64,000 nucleotides of DNA from Lysinibacillus sp. FSL K6-0232. GTDB taxonomy: Bacteria > Bacillota > Bacilli > Bacillales_A > Planococcaceae. Under the pieces are notes generated by a model. That model was not told the origin of the DNA and made no database searches. It saw nothing but the letters and a program-made list of their open reading frames with translations. Shown one piece after another: positions 52,449 through 61,710 of the stretch (positions are counted from its first letter, which is position 1; each line of letters opens with the position of its first letter). Location of the stretch: the NCBI RefSeq assembly GCF_038008325.1, contig NZ_JBBOYW010000001.1, forward strand, positions 1,292,001-1,356,000, read 5' to 3'. Position numbers and translations under genes: made by a program.

Positions 52449-54784
52449 TCGTTTCCTCCTAATGTTGTAATGGCAGATTGTCGTTGTAGCTTTGCCGTTG
52501 CTAATACAACAGTCCACGTAACGGCGCAAATAAATAATAATGGATAGAAGAAATACACCTGTAATGGCTGGCTTATTAATGTAATATGTGATGCACCAAT
52601 AAGCATAGCGAGCCTGTTAATTAAATATTGCCCAAGAGTGTTAGATAAAATTGTTCCTATTATAATGGCGATAATTAAAAGCGTTATGGCACGTGTTATA
52701 TATTGTGTGCGAATCGCTTGCTTCGAAAAGCCTAACCTTTGTAAAATGGCGATTTGCCTTGCATCCCTTGCAAGCAGCATATTGATAAACATCGCTGTAA
52801 TACATACCGTAATAGATAAGGATATGATAATAGCCAGCAGGGTAATTTGCTTGAGCTGTGCAATATTTGAACCAAGTGTTTGTGCAATATAATGTGTCAT
52901 ATTTGTAATTTTAGCTGTTTTAAATAGCTCACGATATGTTTCTATTTTTTCTTGAGCCGCAACGCCATCTATAATATTTACGCTAATGACATACCAAAGA
53001 ATAGGAGTAGCCGAGCTGATTGACAACTGTGCTTTTGCTGTTTTACCACCGTTGGTAATATCCTGATAAATACCTGAAACGGTTAATTGCTTCGGCACTT
53101 TTTCAACAATAACAGTTAATGAATCGCCTATATCCACGGCGAGTTCGCGTGCCTGTAAAACGGAGAGGGCAATCGAATCCTTTTGTGTCGGTGCAACCCC
53201 TTCCACATAACGTAAAGGAAATGCTGTAAAATCACCAATCTCCACCTGTATGCTGTCATATTGTCCATTTGCGACCTCTACCATAAACCTTGCTGTTGTA
53301 AATATTGTATATTTTTCCACCTCTACATCTTGTGCAAGGGTAGCTTGCATAGCTTCAAATTGCCTGCGAGTATTGTCGTTGTAGGGCAGGTCGATGCGTA
53401 TATCACTTTTACTCGCGCCCATATACGTAATAAAGTCTGGTGATTTCACTGTTTGCAGTAAATTCAGTGGCACAAGCATCATAAAGCAGGCTATAATAAA
53501 AACTGCACCAATTAAGCGATATATTGGAAAGCGTGCTGCAATATCTTTTATGCCAAGTAATAGGTTGATAGATGGAAATTTACTGCTAGCAATTGCAATC
53601 GCTTTCTCTGTCGCAGCTCCTTGCCGAAAAGCTTCTACTACAGAAATACGTTCACAGCTTTTTAAAATGATGTAGCAATATAAAAGGGCGATTAAACAAA
53701 TTATCGCGACACTGCTAAGCGACAATAAATAGTGAAGTGTGGTCATATGAAATTGCCCCAAATAGTGCGCCATATTTGCAGTAAAGTGCTGTATGATAAA
53801 CAATGATAGCAGGTAACCACTAATGCCAGCCAGCAGAGTAATCGCAATATATTTTCCTAAATAAAGCAGGCGAATTTGCTTATTCGCAATGCCGATCCCC
53901 TTCATAACAGCAATTTCACGCACATCCTCCTCCAATGTTGTCATAACTGTTAAACGAATGCAGAGCATCGCAACAACCATTAAAAGAGCACTTAGAAAAA
54001 GCACAATTAACACATTTAGACCGTCTGTTAGCATATTCAGCATCTTAAAAAGTGGGTACGTAATCGTTGGTCCTTGCTGTGGCAAATCAGATGCCTGATA
54101 TAATTGCTCTAGCTGCTGTATTTGTGCCTGCTCCGTCACTAGAAATTCAATTAAATATTCATGCTGTGCTATTGATTGTGCTAAAGAATGCCAATCCTCC
54201 TGATGAATCACAAAGCGCTTAGAGCTAACAATGGATGGATTCATTTGTACATCACGTGTAAAGCTTGAAATAGTAAATTCCTTGTCGACTTGCTCATTGG
54301 CAAACCAAATTTTATCGCCAAGCTGCAAATGATATTTTTCCATATAATAAATCGGTACGGCAATTTCTCCTTGTGCAACCTGTAGTGGTTGATTTGTTTC
54401 ATCTAATAGCAAATCAAATAACTGGTTTTGAGTAACGAAGCTAATATCCATTACACTGCCATTCATTGCCTCACTTTGTGAGCGATTTTCAATAAAAAGC
54501 TGTGTTTGTTCAATTGTCAGCATATCAACGATTTGCTGGGCTTCAATAAAAGGATGCTCCATAACAAATGTATCAATTTGCTGCTGATTAATGGGACCTG
54601 CATGCATTTGCACAAAGTGGGGTGCTTTTGCCTGCTGAAAAAATTGCTCTACAGATGTAAATAAATGAACAATCATTGTTGTCGCACTTGCCATTAAAAA
54701 AGAAGAAAGCAATATAAAGGCGATTAAAGTTAAAGTTAGGATGGGATTTCGTATAATATCTCGTTGTGCCATACGCAAAATCAT
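52445..54784 (-). CDS. FtsX-family ABC permease, two-module
   Basis: 779 residues. An N-terminal membrane helix, an extracellular MacB-like domain (about 40-240), a three-helix FtsX module (about 255-375), a second external domain (about 430-620) and a second three-helix FtsX module (about 645-765). Both halves carry the ATPase-coupling loop (DVREIAVMKGIGIANKQIRLLY and ARQIAILQRLGFSKQAIRTQY). Start ATG overlaps the MFS stop by ATGA, so MFS-permease-ATPase form one operon. Confidence 0.92.
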   Translation of the reverse strand: MILRMAQRDIIRNPILTLTLIAFILLSSFLMASATTMIVHLFTSVEQFFQQAKAPHFVQMHAGPINQQQIDTFVMEHPFIEAQQIVDMLTIEQTQLFIENRSQSEAMNGSVMDISFVTQNQLFDLLLDETNQPLQVAQGEIAVPIYYMEKYHLQLGDKIWFANEQVDKEFTISSFTRDVQMNPSIVSSKRFVIHQEDWHSLAQSIAQHEYLIEFLVTEQAQIQQLEQLYQASDLPQQGPTITYPLFKMLNMLTDGLNVLIVLFLSALLMVVAMLCIRLTVMTTLEEDVREIAVMKGIGIANKQIRLLYLGKYIAITLLAGISGYLLSLFIIQHFTANMAHYLGQFHMTTLHYLLSLSSVAIICLIALLYCYIILKSCERISVVEAFRQGAATEKAIAIASSKFPSINLLLGIKDIAARFPIYRLIGAVFIIACFMMLVPLNLLQTVKSPDFITYMGASKSDIRIDLPYNDNTRRQFEAMQATLAQDVEVEKYTIFTTARFMVEVANGQYDSIQVEIGDFTAFPLRYVEGVAPTQKDSIALSVLQARELAVDIGDSLTVIVEKVPKQLTVSGIYQDITNGGKTAKAQLSISSATPILWYVISVNIIDGVAAQEKIETYRELFKTAKITNMTHYIAQTLGSNIAQLKQITLLAIIISLSITVCITAMFINMLLARDARQIAILQRLGFSKQAIRTQYITRAITLLIIAIIIGTILSNTLGQYLINRLAMLIGASHITLISQPLQVYFFYPLLFICAVTWTVVLATAKLQRQSAITTLGGNE

Positions 54785-56028
54785 AGCATTTCCTCACTTT
54801 CTTTCTGCTGCCACATTTTTTTTGCTAGAAGGGCTAGTAGCAATACGGCGCAGCTCATTAGTAATACCGACCAATACATAGCATGCTGTGTTGCTTCAAA
54901 GACGATGCCATATAAAATTTGGCCAAAGGGAGCAGTACACTGAGCGCTTGCTGTAATAATAGCCATTACTTTACCGAGATGTGCATTGGGTGTTTGCTTT
55001 TGCACAGCCGTGATTACGAAAATAGAGAGTATCGTAATCAGCATTGCAATCGCAATACTACAGCCTATAAAAATTAAAATGGATAAAATAAAGCTTTGCT
55101 GTAATAAGAAAGGTGTTACTGTAAGGGCAATCGGTATCGTCAATAATGCAATGACTAAAAGCCATTGATAGAGTCGATTCATGCGTAGATGCTTGGCAAA
55201 TAACCCAATAGATAATGCACCGATAATTGTAGCAAAATCAATAATCCCCATTGCTATACCATAGAGCATATCGCTCACCTGCATTGCCATTCGCAAAATA
55301 ATCGGGACAGCGACAATAAAGAAGGGTGTTAATAAAAAATTTAAGCTTGCTGCAAGGACAATGCACTTTACAATAAAGTTATGCTGACCAACGTATCGAA
55401 ATCCTATTTGCAAATCTTTTAAAATGGGTGGTGGCTGTGTCTGCTTGGAAAAAGGAATTTTAATAAATATTTCCAAGATGGCAGAGCAAAAAAACAAAAT
55501 GGCACTAACCATAACAAGTGTTTTGAAAGGTAGTATAGCGTATAGTACACCACCCAAAACAGGCGCAGCTACTTGTGATAATGCCTGTATTGCTTGAACA
55601 ATACCATTTGCCTGCTCTAACTTATTGTCTGCGACAAGAAGTGGAATACTAGCGATAACAGCAGGCGAATACATAGCGCTAATCAATGCTAATAAAGTCA
55701 TAACAATACCAATCACAACAATGGATGGCTGTTGCAGCAATAAAGATAAAAATAAGCAACAAATAATAACACCACTGGCTATATCAAATAGAACCATTAA
55801 ATTACGCCGATTAAAGCGATCAGCCAGTGCTCCACCGATGGGTGATAAAAGAAGTGGAAGGCTGGATAGTGCGAGCAATCCAGCAAATATATCAGCTCTT
55901 CCAGTTATATCTAATACATAAAGTGATAAAGCAAAGCGCAATAAAGCAGCTCCTAAAATGGAAATGATCTGACCTAATACAACAAGTATAAAATCCTTTG
56001 AAAAAGCAGGTTTACGAATAGATGTCAT
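54781..56028 (-). CDS. MFS efflux transporter
   Basis: 415 residues, 12 membrane helices. ALADRFNRRNLMVLFD is the motif-A loop, and SLPLLLSPIGGALADRF at residues about 54-70 marks the MefA/TetA-like efflux group. AAGGAGG precedes the ATG. First gene of the operon with the FtsX-type ABC system, under a TetR operator (56047-56065). Macrolide-like or hydrophobic substrate export is a guess. Confidence 0.88.
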   Translation of the reverse strand: MTSIRKPAFSKDFILVVLGQIISILGAALLRFALSLYVLDITGRADIFAGLLALSSLPLLLSPIGGALADRFNRRNLMVLFDIASGVIICCLFLSLLLQQPSIVVIGIVMTLLALISAMYSPAVIASIPLLVADNKLEQANGIVQAIQALSQVAAPVLGGVLYAILPFKTLVMVSAILFFCSAILEIFIKIPFSKQTQPPPILKDLQIGFRYVGQHNFIVKCIVLAASLNFLLTPFFIVAVPIILRMAMQVSDMLYGIAMGIIDFATIIGALSIGLFAKHLRMNRLYQWLLVIALLTIPIALTVTPFLLQQSFILSILIFIGCSIAIAMLITILSIFVITAVQKQTPNAHLGKVMAIITASAQCTAPFGQILYGIVFEATQHAMYWSVLLMSCAVLLLALLAKKMWQQKESEEML

Positions 56029-56046
56029 AAGGTCCTCCTTCTATAT

Positions 56047-56065
56047 TAGACCGACTGTCGGTCTA
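56047..56065. promoter_or_regulatory. TetR-type palindromic operator, copy 1
   Basis: TAGACCGACTGTCGGTCTA is a 19-base perfect palindrome around a central T, just upstream of the MFS gene. Its 15-base core is repeated at 56766. Confidence 0.85.
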
Positions 56066-56110
56066 TATTGTTGGAAAATAGAAAGCGAATCTAGATTGAA
56101 TCGCTTTACA

Positions 56111-56746
56111 TTAAGATGATTTTAATAAAATGTCTAGCATTTGTTGAAAGCTCCCTGCTTTTGCTCCTAAAGCACGCTCCATTAGCTGGACAAAAGCTGT
56201 TGCTCTTTGTAACATCTCCTCTGGCTCCCATTGAAAGAAGCCATCATCGAAAACAACCTGTGCAGAAACGAGTAAAAACTCGACTGTTTCCCTTGGGTAA
56301 TCTGTATCAAAAATCTTTTCCTCAATGCCTTGCTGAATGACCTCTGTTAAAATGGGTGATAGCCGGTTAACAGCCTGCACTAAGCTTTTTTGATGCATTT
56401 CTGCGTTATCTGGCTGATGAAAATGCTCAATTAATTGCTCTTTTTGATCCCCTTGCTGTGGTGCTTGTGCTAGTAAAATCGCAAATAATTTCTCTATTGC
56501 TGACATAGTGGAATCACGGGCAATATGCTGCGCCTTTGCTACATCTGCTTGAATAATGCGCTCAATGATGGCATCTAGCACTTCCTCTTTCGATTTGAAG
56601 TAATGATAAAAAGTGCCTTTCGCAATGCCGATTGCCTGTAAAATATCATTGATGGTTGTTTTCATATAGCCCTTTGTAACAAAAAGTGTCTGAGCGGTAT
56701 TTAATATTTCATTGCGCCGCTCCTCATGCTCTTTGACAACTCTCAT
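56111..56746 (-). CDS. TetR-family repressor
   Basis: 211 residues. Helix-turn-helix at about 10-55 (TLFVTKGYMKTTINDILQAIGIAKGTFYHYFKSKEEVLDAI by position) and a helical ligand domain. AGGAGG lies ten bases before the ATG. It sits upstream of the MFS-ABC operon in the same direction. Identical palindromes precede both this gene and the MFS gene, so it should repress itself and the exporters. Confidence 0.92.
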   Translation of the reverse strand: MRVVKEHEERRNEILNTAQTLFVTKGYMKTTINDILQAIGIAKGTFYHYFKSKEEVLDAIIERIIQADVAKAQHIARDSTMSAIEKLFAILLAQAPQQGDQKEQLIEHFHQPDNAEMHQKSLVQAVNRLSPILTEVIQQGIEEKIFDTDYPRETVEFLLVSAQVVFDDGFFQWEPEEMLQRATAFVQLMERALGAKAGSFQQMLDILLKSS

Positions 56747-56765
56747 GTTGAATGCCTCCTGATAT

Positions 56766-56780
56766 GACCGACTGTCGGTC
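56766..56780. promoter_or_regulatory. TetR-type palindromic operator, copy 2
   Basis: GACCGACTGTCGGTC, identical to the core of copy 1, 20 bases upstream of the TetR start codon. Consistent with autoregulation. Confidence 0.82.
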
Positions 56781-56899
56781 TATTCTTATTATATGCATAG
56801 CTTATTGAAAAATGCAAGATATATTGCTTATCTTTGCTGTTGCAAGCAATTGAGTAGATATAAACTTAATTCATTATTATAAGCTTTAAGCAAAGTTTT

Positions 56900-57180
56900 A
56901 AGCAATATAGAAGCTGCTAAATTGAAGCAATTAATTAGCAAGAGCATGTTAAAGCTTGTGTGAAATATTGGGATTGTATTAAAGCTGCTACCTTAGATAA
57001 AAAGAAAATCAAGCGACTCAACTCTCATGTAATGATTCGCGATTTAGCATGACACAAAGCTTAACCTTCATACCGTTCACAAAAGCTATTATTACCGTAA
57101 AGCCCTTTGCAAAAGCATTTGTGATGGATAAAAAATTTAATGAGGCAAAGAGTGCTACCCAACAGCTTCAGTAGGATTTA
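56900..57180 (+). other. Gene-like debris without an intact ORF
   Basis: Two plus-strand stretches read as protein without a usable start: one ending at a TGA near 57050 (reads KQEHVKACVKYWDCIKAATL and on to HVMIRDLA) and one ending at the TAG near 57174 (reads TVKPFAKAFVMDKKFNEA and on to KSATQQLQ). Neither matches a family I know. Probably fragments of a decayed gene, but chance is possible in AT-rich DNA. Confidence 0.25.
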
Positions 57181-57230
57181 AGCAAATACTATACAGTACA
57201 ACCATCATAAGAAAATCCCTTTAATGTTAA

Positions 57231-57261
57231 AAGCGATGGACTCGAACACTGTCCATCGCTT
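57231..57261 (-). terminator. Terminator of the large permease gene
   Basis: AAGCGATGGAC pairs perfectly with GTCCATCGCTT; on the minus strand TTTTAAC follows. Confidence 0.7.
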
Positions 57262-57281
57262 AATGCTGCTCTTTGATAGCA

Positions 57282-58679
57282 CTATATTAAAAACATCGCT
57301 ACTATTGTCGTTACAGCAAGCCCAATCACTACAGGAATTAAGTTACGTCTTGCTAGCTCAAATGGGCTGACATTACAAATAGCGGCTGCTGGAATTAATG
57401 CCCAAGGAATTAATGTTCCTCCACCAACAAAAATCGCTGTGATTTGCCCTAAAGCTGTTAACGTAGCCGTACCGCCACCAATAGCATTACCAAATAAGCT
57501 ACCGACAGAGCCTGCAAGGGAAATACCAGAAAAGCCTGAGCCATCTAATCCAGTAATCGCGCCTACAACCGTTAATGTGACAACGGCTATTTCCTTTGTT
57601 AAAGGCACGACTGCGGCAAGCCCAACACCTAGGTCATTGACAATACCGTGCGAGGTAGCGGGTAAATGATCTCCGATAATTTGGATAAAGCCGACATCAC
57701 CGAGGTAGAAGAAGGCGGCGATTGGGATTACAGGCCCAAACACTTTAAAGCCAAATTGAAAGCCCTGTATCAAATAGCTTGTCGTTTTTTCAAGCCCCTC
57801 TTTTTTATGTGCAGCAACACTTAGCAAAAGTAAAATAAAAACAGCAGTTCCACCAACTAATGCAGTAGCATCACCGCCCTGTAGCTGGAAGAGCGACATG
57901 GCAATCACATCTGCTATAAAAGCAATCGGAATAAGCACAGCAAAAAACCGCTTTTGCCCCATAGATAGTAAATGTGCAGTTGCTGCTTGTTCACGCTCCT
58001 TATCAGCCTCATCAGCAGTGTTTAGTGTTAGTGTTCCACGCTTCATATCGCGTCGCAATAAAATATAAGCAACAACAGTTGTCACAACGCCCATCGTTAT
58101 AACAAGTGGAATACTAGCCGCTACAACATCCCCAACAGGAATACCCGCAGCATCAGCTGTTAGCTTTGGCGCTCCCTGTATGACAAAATCACTCGATAAC
58201 GCAATACCATGCCCAAATAAATTCATCGCCATGGCAACGCCCAGTGCTGGCAAACCCGCACGAATCGCCACAGGCAAGAGTACAGCCCCTAGCAGCGCAA
58301 CAGCGGGAGAGGGCCAGAAAAACCAAGAAATAACCATCATTAGTAGACCAATTGTCCAATAGGCGAGTGCAGGTGTTTTAATAATTTTTGTAAACGGTGC
58401 AACCATGATCTCATTAATGCCTGATGCCATCATCACTCGACTCATCGCAACAATAATGGAAATAATAAGAATCGTTGATAGCAGCTCTGTAATAGCATAA
58501 ATAAAGCTATTAAACACACCACTAATGGAGGCAGTTAAATCGCCAGTTGCCACAATTGCTAGCATAAAGATGCCAAGTATACAAATAAGTGTAGTATCAC
58601 GGCGTTTCACCATAAATCCAATAATAAGCACGATAAATATGACATAAATCCAATGGAGAGCGGTCAATTCAATCCCCAT
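57282..58679 (-). CDS. Polytopic membrane transporter, substrate unknown
   Basis: 465 residues from the ATG at 58679, six bases after GAGGGGG; an upstream in-frame TTG lies in untranslated sequence. About 11-12 helices. Conserved-looking re-entrant segments (SWFFWPSPAVALLGAVLLP; GNAIGGGTATLTALGQITAIFVGGG by position) recall ion-coupled dicarboxylate-type carriers of the IT superfamily. Monocistronic. I do not recognise a specific family with certainty. Confidence 0.75.
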   Translation of the reverse strand: MGIELTALHWIYVIFIVLIIGFMVKRRDTTLICILGIFMLAIVATGDLTASISGVFNSFIYAITELLSTILIISIIVAMSRVMMASGINEIMVAPFTKIIKTPALAYWTIGLLMMVISWFFWPSPAVALLGAVLLPVAIRAGLPALGVAMAMNLFGHGIALSSDFVIQGAPKLTADAAGIPVGDVVAASIPLVITMGVVTTVVAYILLRRDMKRGTLTLNTADEADKEREQAATAHLLSMGQKRFFAVLIPIAFIADVIAMSLFQLQGGDATALVGGTAVFILLLLSVAAHKKEGLEKTTSYLIQGFQFGFKVFGPVIPIAAFFYLGDVGFIQIIGDHLPATSHGIVNDLGVGLAAVVPLTKEIAVVTLTVVGAITGLDGSGFSGISLAGSVGSLFGNAIGGGTATLTALGQITAIFVGGGTLIPWALIPAAAICNVSPFELARRNLIPVVIGLAVTTIVAMFLI

Positions 58680-58935
58680 ACAGTTCCCCCTCAATATTCG
58701 ACCTGATGCTATAGAATATGAGAAGAAAAAAAGTTGGTGATGCATTTGAAAAATTTTGCTTTAAATAGAAAGGTAGGATGAATTGATAATTGAAATAATG
58801 AGGGTAATATCATGGCACTTAACCATAAATTCAACCAATTAGCTAGAAGCAAAAATTAACAAATAGAAAAAATGAATTATTTCTGAAAAATATTTAATAA
58901 AAAGGTTGCATTTTTATTTTTTTTTACTTAAAATC

Positions 58936-58951
58936 TAACTAACGTTAGTTA
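58936..58951. promoter_or_regulatory. Perfect palindrome before the second SMR pair
   Basis: TAACTAACGTTAGTTA (16 bases). It overlaps the expected -35 of a TATACT at 58971-58976 in front of the SMR-SMR-TetR operon. The co-encoded TetR protein is the likely binder. The surrounding 58746-59030 is otherwise AT-rich with no gene. Confidence 0.7.
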
Positions 58952-59030
58952 AATTATTGTTTGTTTAGCATATACTATATTTATTAGTGTTAAACGTTAT
59001 TGGTAAAAACATATATAAAGGAGCAGTTTT

Positions 59031-59372
59031 ATGGCATGGTTATTTCTTATTTTTGGAGGAATTCTAGAAGTAGGTTGGGTTTTAGGGTTGAAGTATTCAA
59101 ATGGTTTCACAAATATAAAAGTCGTAATTCCAACGGTTGTATTACTGGTATTAAGTTTCTATGCTTTCTCTAAAGCGTTAAAGTTTCTTCCTATATCAAC
59201 TGCCTATGCTGTTTTTACAGGTCTGGGTTCTTTTGGGACGGCCCTTGTCGGCATGGTATTTTTAGGGGATTCCGTTAGTCTTATAAAGATTGTATTCGTG
59301 TTAATGTTAATTAGCTGTATTATTGGGCTTAAATTTATATCCAATCAGTCTGAAACAGAGGATGGTGTATAG
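59031..59372 (+). CDS. SMR-family exporter subunit 1 (TetR-controlled pair)
   Basis: 113 residues, four helices, conserved Glu13 in GGILEVGWVLGLKYSNG, the GWVxGLK pattern shared with the riboswitch-controlled pair at 28165. AAGGAGC precedes the ATG. Followed after one base by a second SMR gene, then a TetR gene. Here control appears to be by the palindrome and TetR rather than a riboswitch, so the substrate may be another small cation. Confidence 0.9.
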   Translation: MAWLFLIFGGILEVGWVLGLKYSNGFTNIKVVIPTVVLLVLSFYAFSKALKFLPISTAYAVFTGLGSFGTALVGMVFLGDSVSLIKIVFVLMLISCIIGLKFISNQSETEDGV

Positions 59373-59373
59373 G

Positions 59374-59688
59374 ATGAGCTGGTTATTTTTAGTGCTAGCA
59401 GGAATAATGGAAGTCGGTGGTGTAATATTTTTAAAATTATCTGAAGGCTTTACGAAAATAAAGCCAACTATTATGTTAATCATATTTATGGGGTTAAGCT
59501 TCATCGCTCTATCTATCTCGTTAAAGGAAATACCTGTAAGCATTGGTTATGGTATATGGACAGGAATCGGGGCAGCCGGAAGTGTGTTAATTGGCATGAT
59601 GGTTTTCAAGGAGCCTAAGGATGCAAAAAAGCTAGTTCTTGTTGGTGGAATTATCATAAGTATTGTTGGGCTGAAATTGGTATCCTAA
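59374..59688 (+). CDS. SMR-family exporter subunit 2 (TetR-controlled pair)
   Basis: 104 residues, four helices, Glu13 in AGIMEVGGVIFLKLSEG and the loop SIGYGIWTGIGAAGSVLIGM. Start ATG at 59374, one base after the preceding stop, so translation is coupled. Probably forms a heterodimer with subunit 1. Confidence 0.9.
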   Translation: MSWLFLVLAGIMEVGGVIFLKLSEGFTKIKPTIMLIIFMGLSFIALSISLKEIPVSIGYGIWTGIGAAGSVLIGMMVFKEPKDAKKLVLVGGIIISIVGLKLVS

Positions 59689-59715
59689 TAGGAGGATATT
59701 ATAATGAGGTGAGAA

Positions 59716-60297
59716 ATGATGAGTAAGGGAGAAGCAACAAAGCAAGAAATATTGAAGCATGCTCTAATCCTATTCTCTACAAAAGGATATGAAGAAACAT
59801 CTCTTAAAGAGATAGCAAACAGGGTAAATATTAAAGCACCATCTATTTATGCCTATTTCTCCAGTAAAGAAGAATTGTTTGAAAGTGTCACTAATAATGT
59901 TATGAGAGATTATCATCTTTTTATGCGTAACCAATTAAGTTCGTTAAACATGCCTTCTGTAGAGGAAAAATTATACACGCTTATGGAAAAATTAAATAAA
60001 TATTTTTATGATCATGAGCTGGGCTTTTTTATTAAAAGATATGGAGTCGTGCCTCCTGAGAAATTTAAGGATTTTATGCTTCAAAAATATAATGAATCGG
60101 AATCAGAAATTAGAAAATTACTCTATAATATTTTAGAGAGTGAATCGGACAAATACGTTGAAACGGAAACTATTGTGACAGCTTTTCTTTGTATGTTAGA
60201 TGGTACGCTCTTTTATATGGTGAATTTCTCTACAGAAGAATATGAAAGAAGATTAAAGATAAGCTGGGAAGTTTTTTTGCGGGGGATTGTTAAGTAA
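59716..60297 (+). CDS. TetR-family repressor
   Basis: 193 residues. Helix-turn-helix at about 8-55 (ALILFSTKGYEETSLKEIANRVNIKAPSIYAYFSSKEEL by position), then a helical ligand domain. Start at 59716 or 59719, after GAGGTGAG. Last gene of the SMR pair operon; likely feedback repressor through the 58936 palindrome. A long hairpin terminator follows. Confidence 0.9.
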   Translation: MMSKGEATKQEILKHALILFSTKGYEETSLKEIANRVNIKAPSIYAYFSSKEELFESVTNNVMRDYHLFMRNQLSSLNMPSVEEKLYTLMEKLNKYFYDHELGFFIKRYGVVPPEKFKDFMLQKYNESESEIRKLLYNILESESDKYVETETIVTAFLCMLDGTLFYMVNFSTEEYERRLKISWEVFLRGIVK

Positions 60298-60332
60298 CAA
60301 ATAATTATTAGTATGAAAGAACCTTGCAAATG

Positions 60333-60376
60333 AATAGGAGGATTCTATTACCTTTAATAGATACACCTCCTATTTT
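60333..60376 (+). terminator. Terminator after the SMR-TetR operon
   Basis: AATAGGAGG pairs with CCTCCTATT, with inner TCTATTA/TTAATAGA pairing; TTTT follows. Confidence 0.85.
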
Positions 60377-60560
60377 AAGTGCTATTTATAAAATTATTGA
60401 CTCTGTCAGTCTTAGTAGGTGTATGGATTAAACTGTACAATTTTTTGAAAAAAAGGAAGCATTTAGCGCTCTATATTAATATTTTAATAAAGCGGCAGAC
60501 TTGAACACTGTAAGGATTCATTAACTTCTATTTAAAAATTTCAGAAAAAATAAAAAAATG

Positions 60561-60600
60561 TTGACTTCTATAAGGCGTTTTTCGTATTATGTATACATAA
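60561..60600 (+). promoter_or_regulatory. Promoter and palindromic operator of the GntR gene
   Basis: TTGACT (60561-60566) and TATTAT (60585-60590), 18-base spacer. TTATGTATACATAA (60587-60600) is a perfect 14-base palindrome overlapping the -10, of the kind bound by FadR/GntR-type proteins. Its core ATGTATACA recurs at 61601, before hpaB. Confidence 0.65.
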
Positions 60601-60680
60601 AACATGAAGAGTTTAACCATTCATATAAATTCAAATTTTTAATGTAGTATGGTAAAGACTTAGTAAAAGGGTGGATTGAT

Positions 60681-61352
60681 ATGAAAGAGGTTCAGTTAAA
60701 GCCAATAGCGAAGGAAAAAACAACCCAAGATAAAGTTTATAAGCAAATTAAGAAAGCTATATTATTTGGTGGAATTACAAGTGACGAAATTTTTACAGAA
60801 GTTCAATTAGCAGAAACACTGAATACTTCAAGAACACCAGTAAGAGCAGCTATTCAAGATTTGGTAAAAGAAGGTTTGCTTGTTGCGATTCCAAGAAAGG
60901 GAATGACCGTAAAAAAAATTACTAAAGAGGAACAGGATGAAATCTTTTTAGTAAGAAGTGCTATTGAAGTGGAAGCAGTGAAAAAACTTATTGAAAGAAT
61001 TACATCGACTGAGCAGCTGAAATCATTGAAAATAATTTTAAAACAACAAGAGGAAGCATTGGAAAATGATGATGCGATTAGATTTATTGAGCTAGATCAT
61101 GAGTTCCATCTCTCTCTTACCAAATTGGCTAAATTCACGATTATTGAACAAATTTTAACGAATCTTCATAATCTTACTCAGCTTATTGGATTGAGAGCAG
61201 TTAGGAAGCCAGGGAGAATGAGAAGTGTTTTAATTGAACACCAGCAGATTGTACAAGCTATAGAAGAAAAAAATCCTGAATTAGCTTCAAAAATGATTTT
61301 AAACCATTTAGAAAATACAAAAGAAACATTAGTAGTTATTGATAATTCCTGA
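60681..61352 (+). CDS. GntR/FadR-family regulator
   Basis: 223 residues: GntR winged helix (about 15-75; QLAETLNTSRTPVRAAIQDLVKEGLLVAIPRKGMTV by position) and an FCD effector domain (about 85-215; ELDHEFHLSLTKLAKFTIIEQIL, with the Asp/His metal or acid-binding residues). It precedes the HpaB/nitrilase locus and is likely its substrate-responsive regulator. No clear AAGGAGG is seen: AAAGGGTG lies about ten bases upstream. Confidence 0.88.
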   Translation: MKEVQLKPIAKEKTTQDKVYKQIKKAILFGGITSDEIFTEVQLAETLNTSRTPVRAAIQDLVKEGLLVAIPRKGMTVKKITKEEQDEIFLVRSAIEVEAVKKLIERITSTEQLKSLKIILKQQEEALENDDAIRFIELDHEFHLSLTKLAKFTIIEQILTNLHNLTQLIGLRAVRKPGRMRSVLIEHQQIVQAIEEKNPELASKMILNHLENTKETLVVIDNS

Positions 61353-61546
61353 TAGCTAGAATGTTTTGAAGGGAGGTGTTAAGGAAGTTTACCACTATCT
61401 TTAGTAAAGGGTGTACTTCAATCTATTATAAGGCGGGTCTTATGCAAGAGGCTTTCATCTTGATACTATTTAACGGATGCTTCAATTTCGATTTAGCTAT
61501 AGGTTAAGAAAAACATATTGTGGCATTTGTAAATTAATTTGCTTGA

Positions 61547-61561
61547 ATGAAAGCGCTTGCT
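61547..61561 (+). promoter_or_regulatory. cre (CcpA) box
   Basis: ATGAAAGCGCTTGCT fits the consensus WTGNAANCGNWNNCW at every position, about 150 bases before hpaB. Predicts catabolite repression of the aromatic/amide locus. The remainder of 61353-61710 has no gene. Confidence 0.8.
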
Positions 61562-61600
61562 TATGAGTATTTGTTGCAATACAAGTTTTTGGGGAAATCA

Positions 61601-61609
61601 ATGTATACA
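61601..61609 (+). promoter_or_regulatory. Second GntR-type site, before hpaB
   Basis: ATGTATACA, identical to the core of the palindrome at 60587, about 100 bases upstream of the hpaB start. The flanks differ, so binding is only suggested. Confidence 0.4.
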
Positions 61610-61710
61610 CAACACAGTACACAGAGTTCTGAAAAGGGAGTTAATGATTCGTTGAAAGACTGTTTCTTTTAAAAACATCTATTTATTCGATACATGGGGA
61701 GGAAGTAAGT

